The translations under genes and the position numbers were made by a program. From JBNJEM01 sp051745935 (GTDB lineage: Bacteria; Planctomycetota; Planctomycetia; Pirellulales; Pirellulaceae), in contig JBNJEM010000242.1 of the NCBI GenBank assembly GCA_051745935.1, positions 1 to 10,613 on the forward strand: a DNA stretch of 10,613 nucleotides. Direction: 5' to 3'. A model generated the notes under the pieces. That model had not been told where the DNA came from. It saw nothing but the letters and a program-made list of their open reading frames with translations, and did not search any database. The first letter of the stretch is position 1, and every line of letters starts with the position of its first letter. Below, piece by piece: positions 1 through 7,466 of the stretch.

Positions 1-1
1 G

Positions 2-508
2 CCGTTACTCAATCACCCGGTCAACAAGTTCAAGCCGATGATGCAGCGGATCGAGGAATCCTCGCTTGAGGCACTGCTCGAGGCAGCCAAGCAGGATGCC
101 GCCGACGAGGCGAAGACCAAGGCCGGTGACAACGCAGCGAAGCAAAAGGTCGAGACGCCCGAGATCGCGCCGCTCGCCGAGACCATCGACATTAATAAGT
201 TCATGGCCGTCGACCTGCGTATCGCAAAAATCCTCGAGGCCGAACACGTCGAGGGGGCCGACAAACTGCTGCGCCTGTCCCTTGATATCGGCGAGGGCAA
301 GCCCCGCCAAGTGTTCGCTGGTATCAAAGCGGCCTACGATCCCGCCTCCCTGATCGGGCGGCATACCGTAATGGTCGCCAACCTGGCCCCGCGCAAGATG
401 AAATTCGGCATCTCCGAAGGCATGGTGCTGGCCGCCGGCTCAGGCGGCTCGGACCTTCGCATCCTGTCGCCCGACGAAGGGGCCGTCCAGGGCACCCGAG
501 TGAAGTGA
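2..508 (+). CDS. metG: Methionyl-tRNA synthetase, C-terminal part (5' end outside window)
   Basis: This is the last 168 codons of methionyl-tRNA synthetase, the cytoplasmic enzyme that charges tRNA-Met and initiator tRNA with methionine. The frame is open from base 2 and ends with TGA at 506-508, so the gene starts outside the window. The first residues (NHPVNKFKPM) match the end of the anticodon-binding helical part of long-type MetG. A charged, Lys/Ala-rich linker follows. The last ~110 residues are the EMAP/Trbp111-like OB-fold tRNA-binding domain, recognisable from MAVDLRIAKILEAEHVEGADKLL, split here as MAVDLRIAKI and EAEHVEGADKLL, then RQVFAGIKAAY, VANLAPRKMKFGISEGM and the terminal GAVQGTRVK. 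That domain dimerises the enzyme and adds non-specific tRNA affinity. The C-terminus looks complete. No convincing rho-independent terminator follows; decayed sequence begins about 55 nt downstream. An ATG at 38 is an internal Met and not the start. Confidence 0.96.
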   Translation, partial: PLLNHPVNKFKPMMQRIEESSLEALLEAAKQDAADEAKTKAGDNAAKQKVETPEIAPLAETIDINKFMAVDLRIAKILEAEHVEGADKLLRLSLDIGEGKPRQVFAGIKAAYDPASLIGRHTVMVANLAPRKMKFGISEGMVLAAGSGGSDLRILSPDEGAVQGTRVK

Positions 509-563
509 GGCGCACGCCCTGTAGCGATTTGGTGACGTCGGCACAAATTTCTCGGACGCCCCT

Positions 564-640
564 CTCACCATGAACAAGTCCGGCACCTCGTCGGTCTGAT
601 AACCCGAAGCTCGAAGGTTCAAAGCCTGCTCTTTCCGAGC
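564..640 (+). pseudogene. Decayed initiator tRNA-fMet relic
   Basis: Aligned without gaps to the intact fMet tRNA at 10061-10137, the 55-nt core at 577-631 matches at 47 positions. It covers the D loop (GG retained), the anticodon arm and the T arm. Both acceptor strands (564-570 and about 632-640) have lost their complementarity, so no cloverleaf can close. The anticodon stem and the T stem each carry one mismatch, and the anticodon position reads GAT (598-600) instead of CAT. It is therefore a dead copy and not a functional tRNA. It lies 55 nt after metG, immediately before a decayed kinase fragment. Read on the minus strand it produces a false protein motif typical of tRNA-Met antisense translations. 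Confidence 0.85.
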
Positions 641-930
641 AGACCCGGGCACTCGTCTCCGAACCATTCCGTTGGGCAGACGAGTCCACCCCCCGCAAGC
701 ACGGCTTCACTGGACTACGCCTGAGACTGAGCGAAGGTCTGGCGTGCCTGCTGCGCAGCCAGCTCCAGCTCGAGTCCCAATCCAGTGTGGTCAGCACATT
801 CCATAACGACCTGACACTGCTACCGGAAGATGACCAAACCGAAGGCGCGGCTCGCCCCAGGGACTCCTGCGCCCTCTCCGCGCGCGGGATGCTTTGTGGT
901 GGACGGCATCAATAGCAATCGACTTATCCC
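637..930 (+). pseudogene. Relic of a hybrid histidine kinase (HATPase end plus start of REC)
   Basis: In the frame containing codon 637-639 the translation reads SEPFRWADESTPRKHG, then FTGLRLRLSEGLACLL, then LQLESQSSVVSTF up to 801. This follows the end of a HATPase_c domain: F box (PFxQADxSTTRxxGG), G2 box (GxGLGLxIS) and the closing (G)xVESxxGxGSTF strand. Key glycines are lost (GGTGLGL has become GFTGLRL), so the ATP lid would not work. After a linker, LSARGML at about 874-894 continues, with a one-base frame change near 891-895, as VVDGINSNRLI (896-928). That resembles the first strand of a receiver domain (LVVDDNxxNRLI). There is no N-terminal part: no kinase sequence precedes the tRNA relic. 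The fragment is clearly different from the intact kinase at 5567-7303, so it is not a simple duplicate of it. It ends where transposase-like sequence begins. Confidence 0.65.
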
Positions 931-933
931 GGA

Positions 934-1452
934 CCGCACCGCAGCGGCCCGGTGGCATGTGGACTGAGCGGTAACCGTCTGGTCGTCGCCGACGACCACG
1001 AGGGTCTCAAGAAGGCCATTGCCACGGCGCTTATCGGTGCCGGCTGGCAACACTGGCAGGTGCACTTCATGCGAATGCTCGCCCAAGTGCCCAATGTCCA
1101 CCAGCCGGCTGTTTCGGCGGCCGTCCGAACGGCCCTGAGCCAGCCGGACCAGGGGGAGCCTCTCGGCAATGGCGCGAAGCGGCCGACACTCTCTGAGCGC
1201 GCGTACCCAAGGCGGCTGCCTGTTTGGACAACGCAAAGGAGAACGTGCTGGCTTTCACGGCCTCCCCCACGGCGCACTGGCGGAAGCATTCCTCGACGAA
1301 TGGCTTGGAGCGGGTGACCAAGGCGATCAAGCGTCGGAGCGACGTTGTCGGGATCTTTCCGAAAAACCCATCGATCACCCGACGGGTTGGCGCCATGTAG
1401 CTCGAGCAGAGCGACGAATGGCAGGAAAGCCGGTGGTACATGAGCTTCTAGA
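934..1452 (+). pseudogene. Degenerate IS256-family (mutator-type) transposase, C-terminal fragment
   Basis: The translation from 952 gives GLSGNRLVVADDHEGLKKAI, then a stretch containing WQVHFMRMLAQVPN and AAVRTALSQPDQ. This matches the part of IS256-family transposases around the second catalytic Asp (consensus LVISDAHEGLKxAI...CRVHFMRN). Near 1150-1158 the frame shifts by one, and the protein continues as ASRQWREAADTL, stop (TGA 1194-1196), ARVPKAAACLDNAKENVLAF, HWRKHSSTNGLERVTKAIKR (the Glu of STNPLER is the third catalytic residue), RSDVVGIFPKNPSITRRVGAM, split here before its end, stop (TAG 1398-1400), LEQSDEWQESRWYMSF, stop (TAG 1449-1451). The first half of the transposase, with the first catalytic Asp, is missing, as are recognisable terminal inverted repeats. 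It is an old, immobile remnant that abuts the kinase relic. Confidence 0.85.
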
Positions 1453-1795
1453 GTCTGGCTTCGATGCTAACGGCGAGGCAGAAAAACTCGTTTTTAATAA
1501 TGGGGCATAAAACGGTGACGAGGACGCTCCGGTGACTATCTTGCCGTTACACCACGTGACGAGACGCCACCTTGATCTATGCGGTTTTGCACTTTTTTGA
1601 CTGTTCCTACCATGTAACTTTCCTACATTATCTCCGCGCTCACTACGAACTCGACTTGCGCGGCATTCAGACCGACAGTGGCTCCCTCGCCATTCCTTCC
1701 GCGGTCGGAGACGCAAGGGGCCTTTGAATCTCGCAGGGTCCGGTTCGGTCATGCATCAACCAAGTGAACGAAGACAGCGCAGCTTCCTAGGAGAC
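1453..1795. other. Non-coding stretch upstream of the signalling operon
   Basis: No gene is recognisable here. The left part (to about 1570) is probably the tail of the decayed insertion sequence. An AT-richer patch at about 1583-1635 contains TTGACT (1597-1602) and TACATT (1624-1629), but they are 21 bases apart, too far for a standard sigma70 promoter, so no promoter is called. This patch is still the most likely place for the promoter of the Hpt-to-kinase operon. In-frame upstream starts for the Hpt gene exist at 1724 (TTG) and 1751 (ATG), but neither has a good ribosome binding site and the extra residues do not look like an Hpt domain. Confidence 0.4.
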
Positions 1796-2152
1796 ATGCC
1801 CGTGTACGACGAGGTGATCGACACCACCATGCTCGAGGGCCTAGAAGAGGCACTCGGTGACGAGATCGTCGAGATCGTCGAATTCTTCCTGAGTGACTTG
1901 GACGGACAACTGGAGGAACTCAAAGACGCGCTGGCGTCAGAAGATATGGAGCAGATCCGCAGGCGAGCCCATGCCCTGAAGGGCAGCGCGAGCAATCTCG
2001 GGGCCCTAGGGCTCTCGGATCTCGCCCGCCAGATCGGGCAGAGCGCCCATGAAGGTGAACCGGCACCGTGCGAGATCGTGGCCCAGCTTGACCCGATGGC
2101 CGAGAGGACCAAGACACTCCTGGAGCAACGGTACGCTTTCAGTCCATCTTGA
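1796..2152 (+). CDS. Hpt (histidine phosphotransfer) domain protein
   Basis: This is a stand-alone phosphotransfer protein of about 118 residues, the usual size for a single-domain Hpt. It would carry a phosphoryl group between the receiver domain of a hybrid kinase and that of a response regulator in the cytoplasm. The diagnostic helix is RRRAHALKGSASNLGA (about residues 55-70), with His59 as phosphoacceptor and the conserved Lys and Gly after it (HxLKGS). The rest is helical and acidic, as expected for a four-helix bundle. Start choice: an AGGAG at 1789-1793 lies only 2 nt before ATG 1796 but 8 nt before an in-frame GTG at 1802, so the true start may be GTG 1802; longer forms from 1751 or 1724 are less likely. 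It is the first of four same-strand genes that together form a complete phosphorelay. A 203-nt gap separates it from the next gene. It shows no other domain. Confidence 0.88.
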   Translation: MPVYDEVIDTTMLEGLEEALGDEIVEIVEFFLSDLDGQLEELKDALASEDMEQIRRRAHALKGSASNLGALGLSDLARQIGQSAHEGEPAPCEIVAQLDPMAERTKTLLEQRYAFSPS

Positions 2153-2355
2153 CGACCTCCCATCAGCAACCCCAGCCCGGCAGGCGATTCCGGCCGGAAA
2201 ATCGATTCAAACATCCGGGTTCCCTTGCTCTACCCAGGCCCTTCCGCACGAAGCCAGAGAGGGTGTCGCGCAGGATGGCGCTAATACGGGTTTGCGCAGG
2301 AAAGCCGGCATCGCGCACCGCGCAGCGGGCCGGAATCCCGGAAGCAGGTTAATAC

Positions 2356-4449
2356 ATGGCCCCAACCGACCAGCAGCCGATCAAAGTCCTCGTTGTGGAG
2401 GACGACATCCCCACCCGGATGCTCATCAGGGGCATCCTACGCAAGAACGGATATGCATTTCTTGAGGCGGATAATGGTCGCGAGGGTGTGGAGGCTTTTA
2501 CCCGGCATGTGCCCGACCTAGTCCTGATGGACGTGATGATGCCTGAGATGAATGGCTTTGAGGCCTGTCAGGCCATCCGCAAGCTCGAGTCCGTTCCCGG
2601 TACACCAATCATCATGCTCACGTCGGCCGATGCCACCAGTGATATCACCGAAGCCTTCGATTCCGGAGCCACCGACTTCATTACCAAGCCCATCAACTTG
2701 CCCCTGCTCACAGCTCGTCTTCGCTATGCTTGGCGTGCCCGCTGCGACAGCGCCGCCTTACAGCGAGCACGCCTGCAACAAATCAACGCCCAGAAAATTG
2801 CCCGACTGGGTTTCTGGGACTGGCGGGTCGACTCTGGCCATATCGAGTGGTCCGAGTCACTGGAAGCGCTCACCGGAATCGCCGCGGAACACATGGACAC
2901 CCCCGAAAAGCTCTGCAGCCGGACCCGCGGGGAGGACACCCGTCGCTTGCGAGATGCCTTTCAAGTAGCCGAAAACAACGGCACCCGCTTCGACATCGAG
3001 ATCCGGCTGGCGATCCAGGGCGACAACCCGCTGGTCCTGCATCTGGTCGCCGAACCGGATTCCGACCCATCGGGCGCGCTCGTGTATCAAGGCGCGTTCA
3101 TGGATCTGACCGCCATTCGGCAGACTGAAACCTTGGTGCAGCACGTAAGGCTGCACGATCAACTCACTAGCTTGCCGAACCGCAAGATGCTGCTACACCA
3201 GCTCTATGCGGAAATAGATCGGGGTGCGCGCGGAGTGGGTTTGGTGGTGCTAGACATCAACCGTTTCGGCCGACTCAACGATGCGCTGGGTATCCAGGCC
3301 GGCGACCAAATACTCAAGATCGTTGCTGGCCGCATGAAGCAGGTTCTGCCAAGAGAAGTGGAAATCGCCCGGCTCGACGGTGACCAGTTCGCGCTCACCT
3401 TCCCCCATAACGACTTGAAACGCATCCGGGGTTCCACGGAAGTATTTCTGGCCGAGATTAGCCGGCCATCAAATGTGGCCGACCAGACGGTGTTTCTCTC
3501 CATGACCGGGGGCATCGCGCTGGCCCCCCAGCATGCCGGCAATGCCGAAGGGTTGGTACAGGCGGCCCAAGAGGCACAGCAGAGCGCCCGACGAACCGGA
3601 GAGCCACTGGCCGTGGCAGAGTCAACCCCGGACGATCAGGCCACACGCATCCTCAAGCTGGAGTTTGCCCTTCGCGAGGCCGTGCAGGCCGGTTTCGCGC
3701 AGTTCCACCTTGTCTACCAGCCCCAGATGCTACTGGCCGACAACGCCGTCATCGGCGTCGAGGCACTGATCCGCTGGGAGCACCCGGATCTGGGGCTGAT
3801 TCCACCGCCTCAATTCATCCCGATGCTTGAGGAAATGGGGCTAATAAGCGAGTTGGGGGATTGGATCCTGCGCGAAGCCTGCCAGCAGCAGCGAGCATGG
3901 CGCGAACAAGAAATCCGGGTACTGATGGGGGTCAATCTCTCGCCGCGGCAATTCCAAGATGCCCGTTTGCCGGAGATTCTCGACTCCGCCATTTCAGCAG
4001 CCGGTATCTCCCCAGAACACCTCAAACTGGAAATCACCGAAAGCACCGCAATGCAGGATCCCAAAGGCACAATCGCCCAGTTGCATCAATGGCGTGAACA
4101 GGGCTTCAAGATAGCCATCGACGATTTCGGCATCGGCTACTCGTCGCTGGAATATCTGCTGCGGTTTCCTTTGGACACAGTCAAGATTGACCGGGCCTTT
4201 GTAAAGAAGATCGTTCACGAACCAAGTGACCGCGCCATCGTACGTGCCATTACCGTGATGGCCCAGAGCATGGGTCTGGAAACCATTGCCGAGGGCGTCG
4301 AAACCCAACGCCAGCAAGATTATCTGGATGCCATTGGCGTTGACCAGATCCAGGGATACCTGCTCGGTCGGCCCATGAAGCACGAAGAATTCGCACGGTT
4401 TTACCGGCAGCATGATCCCCGAACCATTGGAGCGAGCGATCCGGCATGA
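2356..4449 (+). CDS. REC-PAS-GGDEF-EAL response regulator, probable c-di-GMP phosphodiesterase
   Basis: This 697-residue cytoplasmic response regulator should act on cyclic di-GMP. Domains in order: REC at about 8-125 (acidic pair D16-D17, phosphoacceptor D59 in DLVLMD, T89, K111 in ITKP); a PAS-like domain at about 145-255 (LGFWDWRVDSGHIEWSE); GGDEF at about 265-420; EAL at about 433-690. The GGDEF signature is degenerate, DGDQF at 341-345, so cyclase activity is doubtful. The EAL side looks intact: E469 in GVEALIRW, N527 in NLSPRQF, E559 in LEITES, D589-D590 in IDDFGIGYSSL, K610 in VKIDR, E646 in IAEGVET and Q666 in QGYLLGRPM. A phosphorylation-controlled phosphodiesterase is therefore the likely role, with the GGDEF domain possibly a GTP-binding regulator. 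The start at ATG 2356 is supported by AGG at 2346-2348. The stop overlaps the next gene's start (ATGA), indicating translational coupling. No membrane segments are seen. Confidence 0.95.
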   Translation: MAPTDQQPIKVLVVEDDIPTRMLIRGILRKNGYAFLEADNGREGVEAFTRHVPDLVLMDVMMPEMNGFEACQAIRKLESVPGTPIIMLTSADATSDITEAFDSGATDFITKPINLPLLTARLRYAWRARCDSAALQRARLQQINAQKIARLGFWDWRVDSGHIEWSESLEALTGIAAEHMDTPEKLCSRTRGEDTRRLRDAFQVAENNGTRFDIEIRLAIQGDNPLVLHLVAEPDSDPSGALVYQGAFMDLTAIRQTETLVQHVRLHDQLTSLPNRKMLLHQLYAEIDRGARGVGLVVLDINRFGRLNDALGIQAGDQILKIVAGRMKQVLPREVEIARLDGDQFALTFPHNDLKRIRGSTEVFLAEISRPSNVADQTVFLSMTGGIALAPQHAGNAEGLVQAAQEAQQSARRTGEPLAVAESTPDDQATRILKLEFALREAVQAGFAQFHLVYQPQMLLADNAVIGVEALIRWEHPDLGLIPPPQFIPMLEEMGLISELGDWILREACQQQRAWREQEIRVLMGVNLSPRQFQDARLPEILDSAISAAGISPEHLKLEITESTAMQDPKGTIAQLHQWREQGFKIAIDDFGIGYSSLEYLLRFPLDTVKIDRAFVKKIVHEPSDRAIVRAITVMAQSMGLETIAEGVETQRQQDYLDAIGVDQIQGYLLGRPMKHEEFARFYRQHDPRTIGASDPA

Positions 4450-5570
4450 GTATCTTCCAGTTCACCAGTTCCCCCTCCCTGCCCGCCTTGGTAGACGCCA
4501 TTGAAAAAGCGAGCAGCGCCCCAGGCGTGCGCAGCCTGATGATTCTTGCTGCGGATGGAAACAACTACGACGGTGAGGCGCTAGATGCGGTGCTTTCGAG
4601 GGTCGAACTACCACTGATCGGCGGGATCTTCCCCCAAATCGTGGCCGATTCGAATGCTCACGAGCAGGGCGCCGTGGTCGTTGGTCTGCCCCAAGCCCTC
4701 GACACCCGCGTCATAAATGGACTCAGCGACGGAGATGCCGACTTCGAGGAGCGAATCGACGAAGCCTGCGCTGATCTCGAAGGCAGCGCCACGATGATCT
4801 TGCTGGTAGACGGACTGGCCCGGCGCATCGCTGCTTTGGTCGACGCGGTCTACGCAGTTTTCGGGGCCACCACCAACTTTCTTGGCGGGGGCGCCGGGTC
4901 ACTTAGCTTCCAGCAAAAACCCTGCCTGCTGACAAATGCTGGCCGAGTGATGGATGCCGCCATTATCGGCATGCTCGATGGCGCCAGCGCACTAGCTGTC
5001 GGCCATGGTTGGCAGACTATCGATCCGGATCACCGCATCACGCTCGTTTCGGGCAATGTGATCCGCGAAATCGACGATCGCAACGCCTTCGCGGTCTACC
5101 GTGAAATCGTCGACCAGCATTCCGCCATGGCCATCGACGCTGACAACTTCTTCGAAATTGCCCAGGCGTTCCCTTTCGGTATCAACAAGCTAGGCGGTGA
5201 AATGGTGGTCCGCGATCCGATCGCCGTCACCGAAGACGGGGCTCTGGTCTGCGTGGGCGAGCTATCTGAGGGCGACTTCGTGAACATTCTGACCGCCGAT
5301 GCGAACCAGCTGGTATGGGCAGCCGGAGAAACCGCGGCTCGCGCCGTGCAGTTGACGAAAAACACACAGCCTGAAGTGGCGTTGCTGTTCGACTGCATCT
5401 CCCGCGCACTGTTTATGAAGACACATTTCCACGCTGAAGTCGACGCCATCGAGGCCGTGGTCGGAGCGGACGTACCCGTCTGCGGGGCGCTGGTGCTTGG
5501 CGAAATCGCGAACTCCGGGACGGGCTATCTGGAGTTCTACAACAAGACGACCGTGGTGTCATTGCTGTGA
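4446..5570 (+). CDS. nosP: FIST-domain sensor protein, NosP-like
   Basis: This 374-residue soluble protein consists of FIST_N and FIST_C domains, the usual length for the family. Family marks are NFLGGGAGSLSF (144-155), ALAVGHGWQTI (182-192), FPFGINKLG (242-250) and the C-terminal GEIANSGTGYLEFYNKT (352-368). FIST proteins encoded beside a histidine kinase and a c-di-GMP enzyme include NosP, a heme protein described in Pseudomonas, Legionella and Shewanella that senses nitric oxide and alters the activity of its partner kinase. The partner kinase follows here and the c-di-GMP enzyme precedes, so a NosP role is the best inference. Heme binding cannot be proven from sequence; H187 in the GHGW motif is one candidate ligand, and H72, H196, H225, H327 and H329 are others. 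There is no good ribosome binding site: the start overlaps the previous stop as ATGA and the end overlaps the next start as GTGA, so the three genes are translationally coupled. The alternative is a FIST sensor of another ligand. Confidence 0.85.
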   Translation: MSIFQFTSSPSLPALVDAIEKASSAPGVRSLMILAADGNNYDGEALDAVLSRVELPLIGGIFPQIVADSNAHEQGAVVVGLPQALDTRVINGLSDGDADFEERIDEACADLEGSATMILLVDGLARRIAALVDAVYAVFGATTNFLGGGAGSLSFQQKPCLLTNAGRVMDAAIIGMLDGASALAVGHGWQTIDPDHRITLVSGNVIREIDDRNAFAVYREIVDQHSAMAIDADNFFEIAQAFPFGINKLGGEMVVRDPIAVTEDGALVCVGELSEGDFVNILTADANQLVWAAGETAARAVQLTKNTQPEVALLFDCISRALFMKTHFHAEVDAIEAVVGADVPVCGALVLGEIANSGTGYLEFYNKTTVVSLL

Positions 5571-7303
5571 CGGAGAGACGCCCAGACAAACGGGCACAGG
5601 GACAGGTGTCCCCAACACAAGCCGTCGGAGAACACCTGCAGGACGAGATACGTATCCGGATTCTCTACGAGTTGTCCATGGCGATCGGCAATTCGCTGGA
5701 CCGGCGCAAGCTGCTTTCCGAATCGCTCAAGGTCATTCTGCGCAAGCTCGATGGCCTTACTGCTGGTGTGTTCGGCTACGGCGATCCGGACCCTCTATTC
5801 CTGACGCCCCGGCGTGGACTGGACGAGGCGGTGCGCTCCTGCCTATCTCATGTACTGAGTACCGGGCGCAGCCTGGTCGACACGCCTGCCGAACTGTACG
5901 ACAGCCATAGTCTGGATGACGGAAGGCGACATTGCTATGTGTTTCACCTGCCTGACAGCGGCTGGCTTGTCCTTACGCGCCACATGCCGCTGGACGATCA
6001 GACCCTGCGTGCGCTGGCGCCGATCTGCGAGAAGCTAGCGACCTCGCTGCGTTCTTGCGCCGCGAACCAGGAACTGATCGAAAAGGAGCGCAACCTCGCC
6101 CAGACCCTGACTGCCCTGTGCGAGGCACAAAGCGCCCGAGACCAATTCCTCGCCAACATGTCGCACGAAATTCGCACTCCCCTAAATGGCATCATGGGCT
6201 TTCTGGACCTGTTCGAGCAGACCCGACTGACCGCAGAACAGCGTGACTATCTGGGAACCATCCGGCACAGCTCCAGCTCGCTGCTCGGCATTATCAACGA
6301 CATTCTGGACTTCTCTAAGAATGATGCCGGGATGCTGCAACTAGAACAGGCGCCGCTGACGCTACACGACACGCTTTCCGCCGTCGTGCGGCTGTTTGCG
6401 AGACAGGCGGAAGCGCAGGGTACCCGCCTGTATCTGACTATCGACCCACGGCTACCCAGACGTGTCTTGGGCGATGCGCTGCGACTCAAGCAGATTGTCA
6501 GCAACCTGATTAGCAATGCAGTTAAGTTTACCGAAAACGGGACGGTCGAAGTGCGTCTCGACCTACTGGATCAACAGAGCGACCGTTGTGCGCTGGAAAT
6601 CTCGGTCCGCGACACCGGCATCGGCATGACGCAGGAAATGATCGACCGGATCGGCCAACCTTTTGCCCAGGCAGACAGCTCGACCACCCGCCGCTATGGT
6701 GGCTCCGGCTTGGGCCTGGCCATCTGCAAGCAGCTTGTGAGCATGATGGGGGGGGAGCTTGAGATCGACAGCCAGCCGGGAAGAGGCACGACGATGGGCT
6801 TTCGATGGCAAACACGAATTGCGGAGGAAACGGTGGCCGTCGATTCATCCCATGGCAGCCCGACGGCACCGAAGCCCCTGCCGTCCGGCATCCGGCACGT
6901 GCTGGTGGTCGAAGACAACCCGGTCAATCAGAAGCTGATGAAGGCGGTACTTTCCAAGATGGGCCTTGAGCAGACTCTTGCGGCCAATGGCGCCGAGGCA
7001 GTGGCAGCATTCGAAAATCAGGATTACAGAGCGCCCTTCGACGTGATCCTCATGGATATAAGCATGCCGGTGATGGACGGCCTGGAGGCCACGCGCCGAA
7101 TCCGGATGCTCGAATTGGAATCCTCCGGCCGGGCGAGAACGCCCGTGATCGCCCTGACTGCCAACGCTCTCAATGGAGACCGGGAGCGCTTTCTGGCCGA
7201 AGGAATGGACGAAATGTTGACCAAGCCGCTAGACCTCAGGGCACTCAACGACACCATATCCCGAATCGTCCCCAACCAAGCGAATGACCCAACCGAGGAG
7301 TAA
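5567..7303 (+). CDS. Hybrid sensor histidine kinase (GAF-like, HisKA, HATPase, REC)
   Basis: This 578-residue cytoplasmic hybrid kinase lacks membrane segments, which fits control by a soluble partner such as the FIST protein upstream. Residues ~28-165 form a weak GAF-like domain and ~166-190 a helical linker. HisKA has the phosphoacceptor H200 in FLANMSHEIRTPLNG. HATPase_c shows the N box NLISNAVKF (N317), G1 DTGIGM (349-354), the F box PFAQADSSTTRRYGG and G2 GSGLGLAI. A C-terminal REC at ~443-570 has E449-D450, phosphoacceptor D497 in VILMD, T531 and K553 in LTKP. It should autophosphorylate H200, pass the phosphate to D497, and then to the Hpt protein encoded at 1796-2152. Its position next to a NosP-like gene makes it comparable to NahK. 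The start is GTG 5567, overlapping the FIST stop (GTGA); there is no clear ribosome binding site, so coupling is likely. All catalytic motifs are present. It is the last gene of the operon, followed by a T-rich region. Confidence 0.95.
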   Translation: MTERRPDKRAQGQVSPTQAVGEHLQDEIRIRILYELSMAIGNSLDRRKLLSESLKVILRKLDGLTAGVFGYGDPDPLFLTPRRGLDEAVRSCLSHVLSTGRSLVDTPAELYDSHSLDDGRRHCYVFHLPDSGWLVLTRHMPLDDQTLRALAPICEKLATSLRSCAANQELIEKERNLAQTLTALCEAQSARDQFLANMSHEIRTPLNGIMGFLDLFEQTRLTAEQRDYLGTIRHSSSSLLGIINDILDFSKNDAGMLQLEQAPLTLHDTLSAVVRLFARQAEAQGTRLYLTIDPRLPRRVLGDALRLKQIVSNLISNAVKFTENGTVEVRLDLLDQQSDRCALEISVRDTGIGMTQEMIDRIGQPFAQADSSTTRRYGGSGLGLAICKQLVSMMGGELEIDSQPGRGTTMGFRWQTRIAEETVAVDSSHGSPTAPKPLPSGIRHVLVVEDNPVNQKLMKAVLSKMGLEQTLAANGAEAVAAFENQDYRAPFDVILMDISMPVMDGLEATRRIRMLELESSGRARTPVIALTANALNGDRERFLAEGMDEMLTKPLDLRALNDTISRIVPNQANDPTEE

Positions 7304-7333
7304 CCATTTTTTCAAAAAAATAATACGTCACGG

Positions 7334-7355
7334 AAGCACTTCGAAGGCTTTTTTA
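7334..7355 (+). terminator. Possible weak intrinsic terminator after the kinase gene
   Basis: About 30 nt after the kinase stop, AAGC (7334-7337) can pair with GCTT (7347-7350). A 9-nt loop containing CTTCGAAG separates them and a run of six T ends the structure (7349-7354). The stem is only four pairs, so the terminator is weak or absent. An AT-only palindrome (7306-7321, T6-C-A7) lies just upstream. Confidence 0.35.
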
Positions 7356-7466
7356 TAGTCACTCCGCCAATTTTCCGAGCCGGCCTCGCCCCGGCAAGTT
7401 TGCGTTCGAGAGTCGGGGGAAGTGAGATCGGAACTGGAAAAAGCGGAAGCAGAAAGAGGAAAACCT

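Noticed and set aside
324..797. 157-codon minus-strand reading frame overlapping the metG end and the relics
   Set aside because: It overlaps a certain gene and the tRNA relic in antisense, has no family motif, and its recognisable part (ERAGFEPSSFGLSD) is the antisense tRNA artefact.
820..1441. Minus-strand reading frames opposite the transposase relic
   Set aside because: The plus strand gives clear IS256-type protein similarity across its frames; the minus-strand products resemble nothing and are GC-rich shadows.
1169..1510. 113-codon plus-strand frame within the IS relic
   Set aside because: It is the wrong frame relative to the readable transposase sequence, which continues in another frame through the same DNA.
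1597..1629. TTGACT and TACATT as a promoter for the signalling operon
   Set aside because: The spacer is 21 bp, well outside the sigma70 range; no better -10 sits at 16-18 bp.
2188..2199. Palindrome TTCCGGCCGGAA between the Hpt and EAL genes
   Set aside because: It has no loop and no T run, so it is not a terminator; in GC-rich DNA a 12-bp dyad alone is weak evidence for an operator.
2149..2465. Short plus-strand frames in the gap between the Hpt and EAL genes
   Set aside because: There is no ribosome binding site and no recognisable motif; their ends run into the EAL gene in another frame.
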